Below are positions 1-7,782 of a stretch of 39,973 nt of DNA, in pieces; within the stretch, counting starts at the first letter, position 1, and each line of letters opens with the position of its first letter. Below the pieces are notes generated by a model. The model made no database searches, was not told the DNA's origin, and saw nothing but the letters and a program-made list of their open reading frames with translations. A program made the position numbers and the translations under genes. This DNA comes from a virus. Location of the stretch: positions 1 through 39,973 of the IMG/VR virus record IMGVR_UViG_3300005613_000165, one strand, 5' to 3'.

Positions 1-5
1 AAAAC

Positions 6-119
6 ATGAACCTTTTAGATGAGGAGTGGTTGAATATTATAAATAAATTGAATACACTTCGTTTACGATTATCTCTTGAAGAAGAAAAGTTGATTAAAGA
101 AATCGTAAACAGATATTAA
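6..119 (+). CDS. 3' end of a gene, or a 37-aa small protein
   Basis: The frame from the ATG at 6 encodes 37 residues ending EIVNRY. It is charged and predicted helical, with a LSLEEEKLIKEIV stretch. The frame is also open to the left edge, so this may be the C-terminus of a longer protein. The stop at 117-119 lies one base before the next start at 121, so the two are probably co-transcribed. I do not recognise the family. Confidence 0.55.
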   Translation: MNLLDEEWLNIINKLNTLRLRLSLEEEKLIKEIVNRY

Positions 120-120
120 T

Positions 121-1470
121 ATGAGTAAAAAAGTATTGAAAGAACAACACCCATGGGCGAATATCAACTTTATTGATATTCTCTCGTTGATTGACCCATC
201 AGGGACCAATAAGTTCTTGCCTTTGATGGCTAAACATCTTAAGGTTGAATTAGAAGAGCGAAATAAAAAATATCTTGACGACCGAAACTATATCATACAG
301 GAAATTACATCAAATACCGGAATGAAACCATCTGATTTTGAGAAGTATGAAACGTACACTTTAGAAAGGATTAATAACCTTATGGATACCTTCGGTAGAG
401 ATAATGTTTCTTTATTGTATGAATTTAACGAACATTTGAACTGTAATAGAATTGATAAAAATGACGTGTCTCAGTACAAATCATTCGATGAGATTCGTGA
501 GGTGGTTAAAATCGCATCATTCAAACAGGCACAGAAAGAATTGAAAAGTTCAACACACGTGGTGTTTGAGGATGAACATTGGTTGATGATTAAACCATTA
601 ACTTTTGAATCTTCAAGAAAGTACGGTTCATCAACAAAGTGGTGTACCACTATGGAGAACAATAAGGACTACTTCTACAACTACAGTAGTAATGGTGTTT
701 TGGTCTACATATTCAATAAGGTTACTAACATAAAAACGGCCGCACACATCCGATTACAAGAAAAAGGTCGTTACGATAACCCTGTCAAGTTATACAACGA
801 GCAAGATGTGGAAACGGACTCTTACGTTCTTCAACTACCCAAACAGGTGATGGAGACCTTAATGGAGGAATACAGAAAAAGTATTACCAACGAAAACTTC
901 ATTAAGGAGAACTATCCGAAGATTTACGAAAGTGAGTGGAAAAACAGAGATGAAGAAAAGGTCAATCAAATGGTTGAAGAAGTTGCAATGCCCATGCCGG
1001 GACCCGCAATGGGTGAAGAACACCCTGATGAAGAACCGATGATGGTTACAGAAGAAGAAGGAAATGTGGTTAATATGAGAAATCAAACTATTGAGGTCGG
1101 CGGAGGTAACCTAATAAGTTTTAATAATGAAGGATTTGCTCAACTTCAAGCAGGATTAAGTATCAATGGAACTGTAACATTAGACGATGAAGCCACCGAA
1201 AGTATAAGAGAACAACTTTTTCAAGGTCAGAATGATGTTGAAGATATCATCAAAAAAGTAAATGAATACACCAAAACTAGTAGACTCAAAAACCTATGGA
1301 GAAAGTGGTTCGGACCGAAGGTTGTTGTGGTTGGTGTTCCTGAAGGGACGATGCCATACGAAAGATGGGATGAGTTGGGTGAAAAACTTAACAACCACAC
1401 AGAAGGAAATTATAAGTTCATTGTGATATGGACCTATGGTACCAAACAAATGACCTTCACCACACTCTAA
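121..1470 (+). CDS. Conserved phage protein with KWCT motif, unknown function
   Basis: 449 aa. The middle holds a compact domain with TKWCTTM (about 172-178) followed by YFYNYSS-NGVLVYIFNK (about 184-200), a signature I associate with uncharacterised proteins of large phages. The N-terminus KKVLKEQ contains LKE followed by Q, resembling the short tags on other proteins here. Residues about 290-320 form a Pro/Met/Glu-rich linker (PMPGPAMGEEHPDEEP), followed by a second globular part. It starts one base after the preceding stop and has no TATTTAT motif, so it is the downstream member of an operon. A terminator follows directly. Function unknown. Confidence 0.85.
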   Translation: MSKKVLKEQHPWANINFIDILSLIDPSGTNKFLPLMAKHLKVELEERNKKYLDDRNYIIQEITSNTGMKPSDFEKYETYTLERINNLMDTFGRDNVSLLYEFNEHLNCNRIDKNDVSQYKSFDEIREVVKIASFKQAQKELKSSTHVVFEDEHWLMIKPLTFESSRKYGSSTKWCTTMENNKDYFYNYSSNGVLVYIFNKVTNIKTAAHIRLQEKGRYDNPVKLYNEQDVETDSYVLQLPKQVMETLMEEYRKSITNENFIKENYPKIYESEWKNRDEEKVNQMVEEVAMPMPGPAMGEEHPDEEPMMVTEEEGNVVNMRNQTIEVGGGNLISFNNEGFAQLQAGLSINGTVTLDDEATESIREQLFQGQNDVEDIIKKVNEYTKTSRLKNLWRKWFGPKVVVVGVPEGTMPYERWDELGEKLNNHTEGNYKFIVIWTYGTKQMTFTTL

Positions 1471-1476
1471 AAATAA

Positions 1477-1508
1477 AACCCTACCAAATCGGTGGGGTTT
1501 TTATTTAC
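1477..1508 (+). terminator. Rho-independent terminator
   Basis: Stem AACCCTACC (1477-1485) pairs with GGTGGGGTT (1491-1499), with one T-G pair and a 5-nt loop, followed by a T-rich tail. It closes the operon ending at 1470. The A-rich left flank could also give weak function on the other strand. Confidence 0.85.
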
Positions 1509-1522
1509 TTTACATATTAATA

Positions 1523-1765
1523 ATGGATATTGTCTTTATGGAAAAAACAAAAGTATCATACAGACGACATTTATTAAAAACATTAACATGGAGAATTGTG
1601 GGTACCATCGATACCATGTTATTGGGATGGTTGGTCTCTGGTGACCCTATGGTGGGTGTAACTATCGGTTCTTTTGAAGTTGTGACCAAAATGATATTAT
1701 ATTTTATACATGAAAGAATATGGTATAAAGTTGATTTTGGAGTAAAAAGAAATAAGAAAAAATAG
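1523..1765 (+). CDS. DUF2061 small membrane protein
   Basis: 80 aa. It carries the DUF2061 pattern: HLLKTLTWRIVGTIDTMLLGW, then IGSFEVVTKMILYFIHERIW, with two hydrophobic segments and a basic tail (KRNKKK). DUF2061 proteins are small inner-membrane proteins of unknown role, common in Bacteroidota and marine bacteria. A second ATG at 1538 (MEKTKVSY) is an equally plausible start and fits the family length better. It follows the terminator at 1477-1508, so it should have its own promoter; TATTTAC at about 1501-1508 overlaps the terminator tail. Possibly host-acquired. Confidence 0.85.
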   Translation: MDIVFMEKTKVSYRRHLLKTLTWRIVGTIDTMLLGWLVSGDPMVGVTIGSFEVVTKMILYFIHERIWYKVDFGVKRNKKK

Positions 1766-1810
1766 AAAACTTAGTCTGTTAATATATTTATTACATATAA
1801 ATGTTGATTA

Positions 1811-2434
1811 ATGGATTGGGTTAAAATAGTTGAGGTCTTAATTACATCTGTCACTTCAATAGTGGTAGCATTAGTTACTGCGGGTTACTTTAAACAAATG
1901 AAGGACAGAAAAGAAAAAGTTAAGTCCAAAGAAAAACTTATAGAACAGATACAAAGAGATGAAATCGTGCATCTTGCAATAAGAGATGTAAGACGTAGAT
2001 ATAACGCAGATAGAGTATATATTTGGCAGTTCCATAATGGTGGTTCATTTTATACCACCTCACCTATGCAAAGGTTGTCCATCACATATGAAAGATGTTC
2101 AGATGGTTTGGAACGAAAAGCAGATAAAAATCAAAACCACTTAATTGCCAATTTCTCATCTTACATAAAGGATGTTATGGATGGTACAATGTTTTATCCT
2201 GACATTAACGATATTGATGATATTGGTTTTAGGTCTTTATCACAATCAAGTGGAGTTAAGTCACACTGCGCAGCACCAATATACGATAAAGAACAACATC
2301 TGGTAGCCTTACTTTGTTTAGACTGGGTTTTTAGTGAAATACCATTAGAACATCTTAAAAAAGATGGTAAATTTACTCAAGACTTTATTGAGGAGTTCAG
2401 TACAGATGCTGATACATTAGACAAATACTTATAA
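1811..2434 (+). CDS. Membrane-anchored GAF-like domain protein
   Basis: 207 aa. The N-terminal hydrophobic helix (about 6-28) is followed by a basic, probably coiled-coil stretch (KDRKEKVKSKEKLIEQIQRD). A GAF-like domain follows, with ADRVYIWQFHNGG and CAAPIYDKEQHLVALLCLDW. GAF domains bind small ligands; here the domain would face the cytoplasm. TATTTAT lies at 1785-1791, 19 nt before the start. The next gene starts one base after the stop. The ligand is unknown, and the fold call rests on the RVYIWQFHNGG and late hydrophobic strand patterns only. Confidence 0.8.
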   Translation: MDWVKIVEVLITSVTSIVVALVTAGYFKQMKDRKEKVKSKEKLIEQIQRDEIVHLAIRDVRRRYNADRVYIWQFHNGGSFYTTSPMQRLSITYERCSDGLERKADKNQNHLIANFSSYIKDVMDGTMFYPDINDIDDIGFRSLSQSSGVKSHCAAPIYDKEQHLVALLCLDWVFSEIPLEHLKKDGKFTQDFIEEFSTDADTLDKYL

Positions 2435-2435
2435 T

Positions 2436-2684
2436 ATGTTTAGAAAGTGTACAGAACTATGTCGAAAGTTTCAGAAAATTATTTTAACCGTTCTAGGTTT
2501 ATCTGCACTTTCAATCGTAGATACGTTTAAAGGTTATATTTTAAGTCATTGTGGGTACAATTATGAATTCTGGATTACAGAAGCCGTCTCTTTACTTATT
2601 TCAATTACTTTACTATTTTACCTATGGAATATAATCCATGAAGGTAAATGCGTAACAGTAAAAAAAGGAGTAAGTAAAAAATGA
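2436..2684 (+). CDS. Small two-helix membrane protein
   Basis: 82 aa with hydrophobic segments at about 15-33 (IILTVLGLSALSIVDTF) and 47-67 (EAVSLLISITLLFYLWNII), and a Lys-rich tail. It starts one base after the GAF-like gene and its stop overlaps the next ATG (ATGA, 2681-2684), so the three are translationally linked. It could be a partner of the GAF-like membrane protein or a lysis or envelope protein; the sequence does not decide. Confidence 0.75.
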   Translation: MFRKCTELCRKFQKIILTVLGLSALSIVDTFKGYILSHCGYNYEFWITEAVSLLISITLLFYLWNIIHEGKCVTVKKGVSKK

Positions 2685-3007
2685 AATTCACAATAGATTT
2701 AGAAAACAAGAAAATATTAATTCACGACTCTTTCACAAGAAAAGAATTAGACCAATTATTCTCATTACTTAATATTGAGAATATGGATGAATTTGTTATT
2801 GACAAATATAATGAACCGACAATAACATATCCAAATGTTCCTAACATTCCTAATCAACCGATTAATCCTTATTATCCTGATTGGAGTGTACCTATTCAAC
2901 CATATATCACCTACACTACAGGTACTGGTACTTTAAATGTTGATAATAATAATAGTAGTACCACTCTAACAAATACAGGTCAAGTTTTATGTAATGAAGA
3001 CGTGTAA
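2681..3007 (+). CDS. Small Pro/Asn-rich protein, unknown
   Basis: 108 aa. The N-terminal 40 residues look globular (MKFTIDLENKKILIHDSF). The middle is rich in Pro, Asn and Tyr (YPNVPNIPNQPINPYYPDW), and the end is a Thr/Gly/Asn-rich low-complexity tail, as in some fibre-like or linker proteins. An AAGGAG site lies about 10 nt before the ATG, one of the few clear Shine-Dalgarno-like sites here. It overlaps the preceding stop by 4 bp. Function unknown. Confidence 0.75.
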   Translation: MKFTIDLENKKILIHDSFTRKELDQLFSLLNIENMDEFVIDKYNEPTITYPNVPNIPNQPINPYYPDWSVPIQPYITYTTGTGTLNVDNNNSSTTLTNTGQVLCNEDV

Positions 3008-3033
3008 TTCGTTTTTAGGTTATATTTATTGAC

Positions 3034-3345
3034 ATGGAAGAAATGTCACCGATGTTTAAATTTTTTAGTACTCTTAAACCAGATAACAGGATTGTTGAAC
3101 TATATACGACTATCAGAACTTGGTTACAGAGGGAAGGTCATACAACTGAATCTGCTAAAAGAATCAGTGGTGGCCCAGCTGAAATATGGGATGCAAGACA
3201 TAGAATGGTTGCCGAAATAGAAAAACTAAAAAAAGATTTATATAACTACGGTATATTTGACCAATCCGAGTTCAATAATTATATTGAAAAAAGACTGAAA
3301 GAAGTTGATAAAAAATTTCCATTAATAGATGAATTAGATGATTAA
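3034..3345 (+). CDS. Hypothetical protein, 103 aa
   Basis: Mostly helical and charged, with MVAEIEKLKKDLYNYG and IEKRLKEVDKKFPLIDEL suggesting a helical bundle or coiled coil. TATTTAT at 3023-3029 lies 4 nt before the ATG, the commonest spacing of that motif here and the reason for choosing this start. It overlaps the next gene by 8 bp. No family recognised. Confidence 0.75.
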   Translation: MEEMSPMFKFFSTLKPDNRIVELYTTIRTWLQREGHTTESAKRISGGPAEIWDARHRMVAEIEKLKKDLYNYGIFDQSEFNNYIEKRLKEVDKKFPLIDELDD

Positions 3346-3649
3346 GTTTTTAAAGAAATTATTTGGTAAAAAAGAAGAGAATAAACCTGTTGAGGTTAAA
3401 CAGGAAAGACAAGAGGTTTTTGAAAAACAACCAGAATTTATACCTGAGGGTCCCGAAGAAATATACTTAGTAAATCAGGGATTTAAATTTTCATTTGATA
3501 ATCTCGTAAAAGAGAAATCTGACTCATCAATAACTTATAACTTAGAAAAGAAAACAATGACCATAAATAAAGATGGTGGTACAATTGTTTTAATGACAGG
3601 TGGTAAGAAAGATAAGATTGAAAGATTTTACAAAAAATACTTTATTTAA
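3338..3649 (+). CDS. Hypothetical protein, 103 aa
   Basis: Basic amphipathic N-terminus (MIKFLKKLFGKKEE), a Glu/Lys/Gln-rich linker, then a small beta-rich C-terminal part (SITYNLEKKTMTINKDGGTIVLM). It overlaps the preceding gene by 8 bp, and its 3' end overlaps the convergent minus-strand gene by 8 bp. Function unknown. Confidence 0.75.
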   Translation: MIKFLKKLFGKKEENKPVEVKQERQEVFEKQPEFIPEGPEEIYLVNQGFKFSFDNLVKEKSDSSITYNLEKKTMTINKDGGTIVLMTGGKKDKIERFYKKYFI

Positions 3650-4466
3650 TTGTCACATTGTTTGGTAACCTATCATCGATATAAAACCTGTGTTTACTAT
3701 CATTAAGATTTTTAACGGACTCTACAATATAATGTCCTTTTAGGTCATAATAATCTCCGTATTCATATTCAAAATCATTAAATTCCATATCTTCGGTATC
3801 ACCAGCAGTACTTAATAAAAATACTGAACCCTTATCGTTATCTAAAATATCGTAAAGTTCATCAGTTAATTCACCACTGTTTCTCATTTTTTCTAATTCC
3901 ATTGCAGTATTAGGATTACCTATTACCCACTTTTCCTCATTAAAGAAAACATAATCATCGTCTGATTCAACTACTTTGTCACCACCACAGGCTTCACAAT
4001 AAGTCTCACCATCTGTGTCACATGTATCACAGGGAGCATAACCAGTACCGTCACAGTCAGGACATTTACTTCCATCAGCATATATTTCACCTGTACCATC
4101 ACAATATTCACAACTAGCATCTCTTTCACCATCACAATTAGAACAAATAACATAACCTGAACTATCACAAACTTCGCAAGGCACTTCTTTCTTTTCTAAA
4201 TCACCTACTTCCTTTACCTGTAAAAAATAAAGGTCGTTCTTACTTTTCCATTCAGCAGATACATAATCGTCACCTTCAAAGATAAAAAATACCATATAAC
4301 CAATTTGTAAGATTTCTTTTGGTTCGAAGTTAGATGTTAATAACATATTTAATGCAGGTAATGATAACATCTTATTAACGATATAACTTATACCAGGACT
4401 TGCGTCGGTATTTTTTGATTTTTTAATAAAATCAAATACTAATTTACCTACCTTACTAATTTCCAT
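3642..4466 (-). CDS. DnaJ-type zinc-finger protein without J domain
   Basis: 274 aa. Residues about 97-160 contain six CxxC pairs, several in CxxCxGxG-like form (CDGTG twice), the pattern of the DnaJ cysteine-rich domain, enough for about three zinc sites. There is no J domain (no HPD). The N-terminal 90 residues and acidic C-terminal 110 residues are unassigned. DnaJ-type zinc domains usually bind unfolded protein or support redox work; here the partner is unknown. Minus-strand TATTTAT at 4483-4489 lies 16 nt before the start, back-to-back with the one serving the plus gene at 4519. Confidence 0.85.
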   Translation of the reverse strand: MEISKVGKLVFDFIKKSKNTDASPGISYIVNKMLSLPALNMLLTSNFEPKEILQIGYMVFFIFEGDDYVSAEWKSKNDLYFLQVKEVGDLEKKEVPCEVCDSSGYVICSNCDGERDASCEYCDGTGEIYADGSKCPDCDGTGYAPCDTCDTDGETYCEACGGDKVVESDDDYVFFNEEKWVIGNPNTAMELEKMRNSGELTDELYDILDNDKGSVFLLSTAGDTEDMEFNDFEYEYGDYYDLKGHYIVESVKNLNDSKHRFYIDDRLPNNVTIK

Positions 4467-4482
4467 TATTTTTACTTTTATT

Positions 4483-4502
4483 ATAAATACTGTGATATTT
4501 AT
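4483..4502. promoter_or_regulatory. Divergent TATTTAT pair
   Basis: The 52-bp gap between divergent genes holds a minus-strand TATTTAT (4483-4489) and a plus-strand TATTTAT (4496-4502), each exactly 16 nt from its start codon. Directional placement on both strands supports a promoter or start-signal role. Confidence 0.6.
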
Positions 4503-4518
4503 TTAAAAAGACAAAAAA

Positions 4519-5289
4519 ATGTCAGATATTCAAAGAATAAGGAGTTTAATGATGATAAGTGAACAGGAACAAAAACCTGTTACTGCACCACTTAACGTTA
4601 AAGGTTTAGTCTTACTTCTACAACACGTTCATAAAATAGAACCAGAATGGATTGAAAGTGTTGGAAGTTATGAAGATGTGAATTTTTCAAAATCAAATTA
4701 TTACCCAAATAAATTAGGTGAAGAAATAGAAAAACACTCCAGATTATTTGCTCTACCAACTAAAATGAGTGCAGATGAATTTGATTTCATATCTGCATTC
4801 ATATTAGAAAACAAAGATAAAATAATAGAAGGTATTAAAGATTCTTCAGAATATATTATACCAAAACAAAAAACATTCCTTATCACAGGTGAAGAATGTT
4901 ATACTGGTAGAAAATGTGATATCTTTGAATTAAAAGAAACTGCATATAACGAAGAATACCTTAAAGAAATCATAACTAGTATTGAAATTATGGTTTCTGA
5001 TGGTAAATATATAAGAGAAGAGTGGGGCGATACTTGGGATATGGAACAAGAAGTTTTGGAAATTAAAGAGATTACATCTGAAAATGAAAATGTAAATGAA
5101 CAAGTCGACTTAGGTAATTTTCAAGCACCATTCACATCAGAAGATTTTGTCAACTATGTTAATTCAGAATTTGATATTGAAATGTTAGAAATCATGCAAA
5201 GTGTAATCCAAAAAAGAGTGAACTTTCTTAAGAGGATGGTTGACATGGGTAATAGGACAGAAATAAAAGGATTCAGAAGATTTGATTAA
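4519..5289 (+). CDS. Tagged hypothetical protein, 256 aa
   Basis: Begins MSDIQRIRSLMMISEQEQKP: a short amphipathic segment ending ISE followed by Q, matching the tag described in the findings. The rest is acidic and soluble, with no recognised domain. TATTTAT at 4496-4502 lies 16 nt upstream. A head-protein role for the tagged set is inferred, not shown. Confidence 0.8.
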   Translation: MSDIQRIRSLMMISEQEQKPVTAPLNVKGLVLLLQHVHKIEPEWIESVGSYEDVNFSKSNYYPNKLGEEIEKHSRLFALPTKMSADEFDFISAFILENKDKIIEGIKDSSEYIIPKQKTFLITGEECYTGRKCDIFELKETAYNEEYLKEIITSIEIMVSDGKYIREEWGDTWDMEQEVLEIKEITSENENVNEQVDLGNFQAPFTSEDFVNYVNSEFDIEMLEIMQSVIQKRVNFLKRMVDMGNRTEIKGFRRFD

Positions 5290-5293
5290 ATAA

Positions 5294-5327
5294 AAAAGGG
5301 AGTCGGTAGCGAACCTCTCCCTTCAAT
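5294..5327 (-). terminator. Terminator for the minus-strand cysteine-rich operon
   Basis: AAGGGAG and CTCCCTT form a 7-bp stem. Read on the minus strand the stem is followed by TTTTTA, so it ends transcripts coming from the right (the 5347-6058 genes). On the plus strand no T-run follows. Confidence 0.65.
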
Positions 5328-5346
5328 CGCTCATAACTGAACGGTC

Positions 5347-5454
5347 CTAGTCCTCTACTGAGGAAGTTTCATTATACTTACATTCACAGTTCGTACAAGT
5401 ACAACCTTCTGTAAGACATTTTTCTTGGTCACATGTGCAATTACTACAACTCAT
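5347..5454 (-). CDS. 35-aa Cys-rich metallothionein-like peptide
   Basis: A 35-residue frame starting MSCSNCTCDQEKC, with eight cysteines at 3, 6, 8, 13, 18, 20, 23 and 25 (CxxCxC, then CxCxxCxC), and a short acidic tail ending SSVED. The cysteine density and CxC/CxxC spacing resemble small bacterial metallothioneins, which bind Zn, Cd or Cu(I). It starts one base after the stop of the upstream zinc-ribbon-like gene and is followed by a terminator, so it is the last gene of an operon. It is below the size most gene finders keep. Metal binding is inferred from composition alone. Confidence 0.75.
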   Translation of the reverse strand: MSCSNCTCDQEKCLTEGCTCTNCECKYNETSSVED

Positions 5455-5455
5455 A

Positions 5456-5668
5456 TTATTTGTTATTTAAAAATTTATCAATCTGTTCTTGGTTTGGAAA
5501 TCCCAATAAAGCATTACAATCTTCACAATAAAGTCTCATACTATTTTTACCTTCTTCAAATTTTACTTTTTGATTTTTATGTAGACAATTGTTTTGAATT
5601 TCCAACTTTTCTTTTTCCAATTCTTTTATTTGTTTTTCAATGTTGTTAATGTTATTTTCATTTTCCAT
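5456..5668 (-). CDS. Small coiled-coil / zinc-ribbon-like protein
   Basis: 70 aa. The N-terminal half is a Lys/Glu-rich coiled coil (IEKQIKELEKEKLEIQ). The C-terminal half has CLH and YCEDC, a possible single CxH/CxxC zinc site. It lies directly upstream of the metallothionein-like peptide with 1 bp between. The pairing suggests a metal-related operon, but this is inference. Confidence 0.75.
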   Translation of the reverse strand: MENENNINNIEKQIKELEKEKLEIQNNCLHKNQKVKFEEGKNSMRLYCEDCNALLGFPNQEQIDKFLNNK

Positions 5669-5695
5669 TTTCCTTTTTTTAGTTTTTTATGGGAA

Positions 5696-6058
5696 CTACA
5701 CAAATTCAAAAACAGTATTTACGTCTTGTCCTTTGAAGTAGTCGTCAATGGATTTTTTAAATTTAGGTAATGATTGAATAAAATCAAACATCTCTTTAAA
5801 TTCTCCATTAACTCCCGTTGCGACCATTTTGGATAATAATAGATTTTCCATCGATGATGCAAACATAGGTAACATGTTGTTACTTATGAGTAATTCTTTT
5901 TTTAAGGATTCGGGTATCTTAAACTTATAAACGTGGTATAAGTAACCGCTGTCGGTCATTTCTGGCTCCACAGTGTAATCATAAAACTCTTTAGGTATCT
6001 TGGGTCCAAGAACCTTAAAAAAGTCTCTTAAAAGTTCTGTTGCAACTTGGTTACTCAT
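5696..6058 (-). CDS. Hypothetical protein, 120 aa
   Basis: No recognised domain. The helical start (VATELLRDFFKVLGPKIP) and a following beta pattern (TDSGYLYHVYKFKI) resemble the overall shape of several other small proteins here (14873, 15725, 27779 genes), possibly one diverged family. Minus-strand TATTTAT at 6063-6069 lies 4 nt before the ATG. Confidence 0.75.
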   Translation of the reverse strand: MSNQVATELLRDFFKVLGPKIPKEFYDYTVEPEMTDSGYLYHVYKFKIPESLKKELLISNNMLPMFASSMENLLLSKMVATGVNGEFKEMFDFIQSLPKFKKSIDDYFKGQDVNTVFEFV

Positions 6059-6062
6059 ATAG

Positions 6063-6088
6063 ATAAATATATTCTACCTTATATTTAT
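6063..6088. promoter_or_regulatory. Divergent TATTTAT pair in a 35-bp gap
   Basis: Minus-strand TATTTAT at 6063-6069 (4 nt from the ATG at 6058) and plus-strand TATTTAT at 6082-6088 (5 nt from the ATG at 6094). Little else fits in the gap, so the start signals of both genes must lie here. Confidence 0.65.
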
Positions 6089-6093
6089 CATAT

Positions 6094-6942
6094 ATGGTGA
6101 ATGAATCAACAATAGAATTACTCTTTAATTTCATGAATAAGGTAAGACGTGAATACATGGGAATGTCCTTACGTTATGAATATGATTCAACATACCCAAC
6201 AGTTAGAGTTACATTAATTGCCGATGGTAAATTTCCTTTTCCAATTATGACATTTGAAATGTTTCAAAATTTATTCTTTTCATTTTTATATGAGGATATA
6301 AAATATTTTGGATTAAATTATTCTGATTTTAAACCATTTTTCAGACACGTAATTTTTAATGGTAAAAAAATTCCTACTAAAGGTATTATAGTTGATGATG
6401 AGTTATCTGATAGAATTAATGATTTTTATGATGAAGCCAAAAAAAGTACTACACTTACAGTTGGTTTAAATAACGGTACAAAGGTAGAATTATTAAATAA
6501 TAAGATAATCACTTACGAAGAAGATGAAGGTGATATTTTATTCTTTACGTACACTTACACACCCAGCTTAATTAAGATGAATGGTATACCAATGACGGAA
6601 AAGAGTATTCAATATGCTATTGATAAGTTAAATATTGATAATGTTCAGGTAGATGAGGTTATGCATATTATATCTAACCTAATATATGAAGAAAGTTCAG
6701 ATAGACGTTACGCTTATGGTGACGAAACTTATGAAAAGTTTTATAATATGATTAACAACTCAGGTTATTCGTATTCTTCCCGATTAACAAGACATGTTAG
6801 TTTATTTTTTACAATTTATTTGAGAAGTTACCAGGGAATTACCCTATATGGGACTTCTGATTACACAGAAAATGACGAAGTTGAGTTAATAGACTATATT
6901 TTAGGCTTTTTGGAGGGTCAAAAAGGAGATTTCCCTTATTAA
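6094..6942 (+). CDS. Hypothetical protein, 282 aa
   Basis: The N-terminal half has a helix then beta strands (ELLFNFMNKVRREYMG, then a YPTVRVTLIADG strand), and the C-terminal half repeats a similar plan, possibly an internal duplication. No catalytic motif seen. TATTTAT at 6082-6088 lies 5 nt upstream. Its end overlaps the convergent gene by 4 bp. Confidence 0.75.
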   Translation: MVNESTIELLFNFMNKVRREYMGMSLRYEYDSTYPTVRVTLIADGKFPFPIMTFEMFQNLFFSFLYEDIKYFGLNYSDFKPFFRHVIFNGKKIPTKGIIVDDELSDRINDFYDEAKKSTTLTVGLNNGTKVELLNNKIITYEEDEGDILFFTYTYTPSLIKMNGIPMTEKSIQYAIDKLNIDNVQVDEVMHIISNLIYEESSDRRYAYGDETYEKFYNMINNSGYSYSSRLTRHVSLFFTIYLRSYQGITLYGTSDYTENDEVELIDYILGFLEGQKGDFPY

Positions 6943-7430
6943 TCAACTTTTTTCCAAATTATGGGATTTTTTGACCCTACAAAGGTGTCCAAATCCTCAT
7001 CATCATAAAAAAGTGTCTGTCCTTGAGAATTTTTAACGACAAAATCAACATATGGTACGTCTTTAAACGAAAAACCCAATAAATTAAGGTATTTTTTGTT
7101 AACATATGGAAAAATTACGTTATTTATGAATTGCCATGGGTCCAAACCTATGTAATTGCTAGCATATTCCATACAATCTGAAGGGTCGTCATCAATTCCA
7201 CAAATTTCATTGGTATTTAGGACAATATTTACCTCCAAAATACCTGGTTCAATCATTTCAAACCCGTCATATGTGATTTTTTCGTTTTTTGGTATAAAAT
7301 CTAACGAAATTTCCTTAATTTTTCCTTCCAACATTGAATGGTCAATAACCAAATTAGAAAATTTACCAAAATCAGTATATTTTTTAGGTAAATTTTTGTT
7401 AATAATATCAGTTATCGACTTAAGACTCAT
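6939..7430 (-). CDS. Hypothetical protein, 163 aa
   Basis: Unrecognised soluble protein. Its FINNVIFPYVNKKYLNLLGF segment resembles NMIIFPWLEKGFLNVMNI of the 125-aa protein at 14873-15250, followed in both by a FVVKNSQG/FVFHDKEG strand, so the two are probably distant relatives. Last of three minus-strand genes (8553 to 6939) with 11-bp gaps. Confidence 0.75.
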   Translation of the reverse strand: MSLKSITDIINKNLPKKYTDFGKFSNLVIDHSMLEGKIKEISLDFIPKNEKITYDGFEMIEPGILEVNIVLNTNEICGIDDDPSDCMEYASNYIGLDPWQFINNVIFPYVNKKYLNLLGFSFKDVPYVDFVVKNSQGQTLFYDDEDLDTFVGSKNPIIWKKVD

Positions 7431-7441
7431 AAAATTACGTA

Positions 7442-7771
7442 TTATCGAGGTAAAAATACCAAAATTTCACCATTAGTGAAACCCGCTTGTTCAAATTCAG
7501 GTACAAAATTCGTTGATAATGACTGAATTTGAGTGTTATTTAGTGGATTTCCGTCACTTGAGACATAAACATAAGTTTTAGTTGTCGACATTTGAGTATC
7601 GTAGGTATCTCCACTTACGTGTGTTATTACGAGGTCACTATCTTTTAGACCAGTAACGGTAAATGTGTTAGTATTACTATCATAACTACCAGGTAAAAGA
7701 TTGTCAAATTTTGATGCCTGCGTTTCTAAAATTGATTGGAAAACGGCAATTCTACTATCAGTTGTATTCAT
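7442..7771 (-). CDS. Hypothetical protein, 109 aa
   Basis: A helix-rich start (DSRIAVFQSILETQASKF) leads into Thr/Ser-rich beta stretches (NTFTVTGLKDSDLVITHVSGDTY cut into short strands), with KTYVYVSSDG resembling phage structural beta domains. It lies between two minus-strand genes with 11-bp gaps and has no own motif. A virion role is possible but not shown. Confidence 0.7.
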   Translation of the reverse strand: MNTTDSRIAVFQSILETQASKFDNLLPGSYDSNTNTFTVTGLKDSDLVITHVSGDTYDTQMSTTKTYVYVSSDGNPLNNTQIQSLSTNFVPEFEQAGFTNGEILVFLPR

Positions 7772-7782
7772 AATTAATTATT

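Noticed and set aside
5425-5649. 74-aa plus-strand ORF
   Set aside because: Antisense to the zinc-ribbon-like gene; Phe/Tyr/Leu-rich composition is typical of a shadow in AT-rich DNA.
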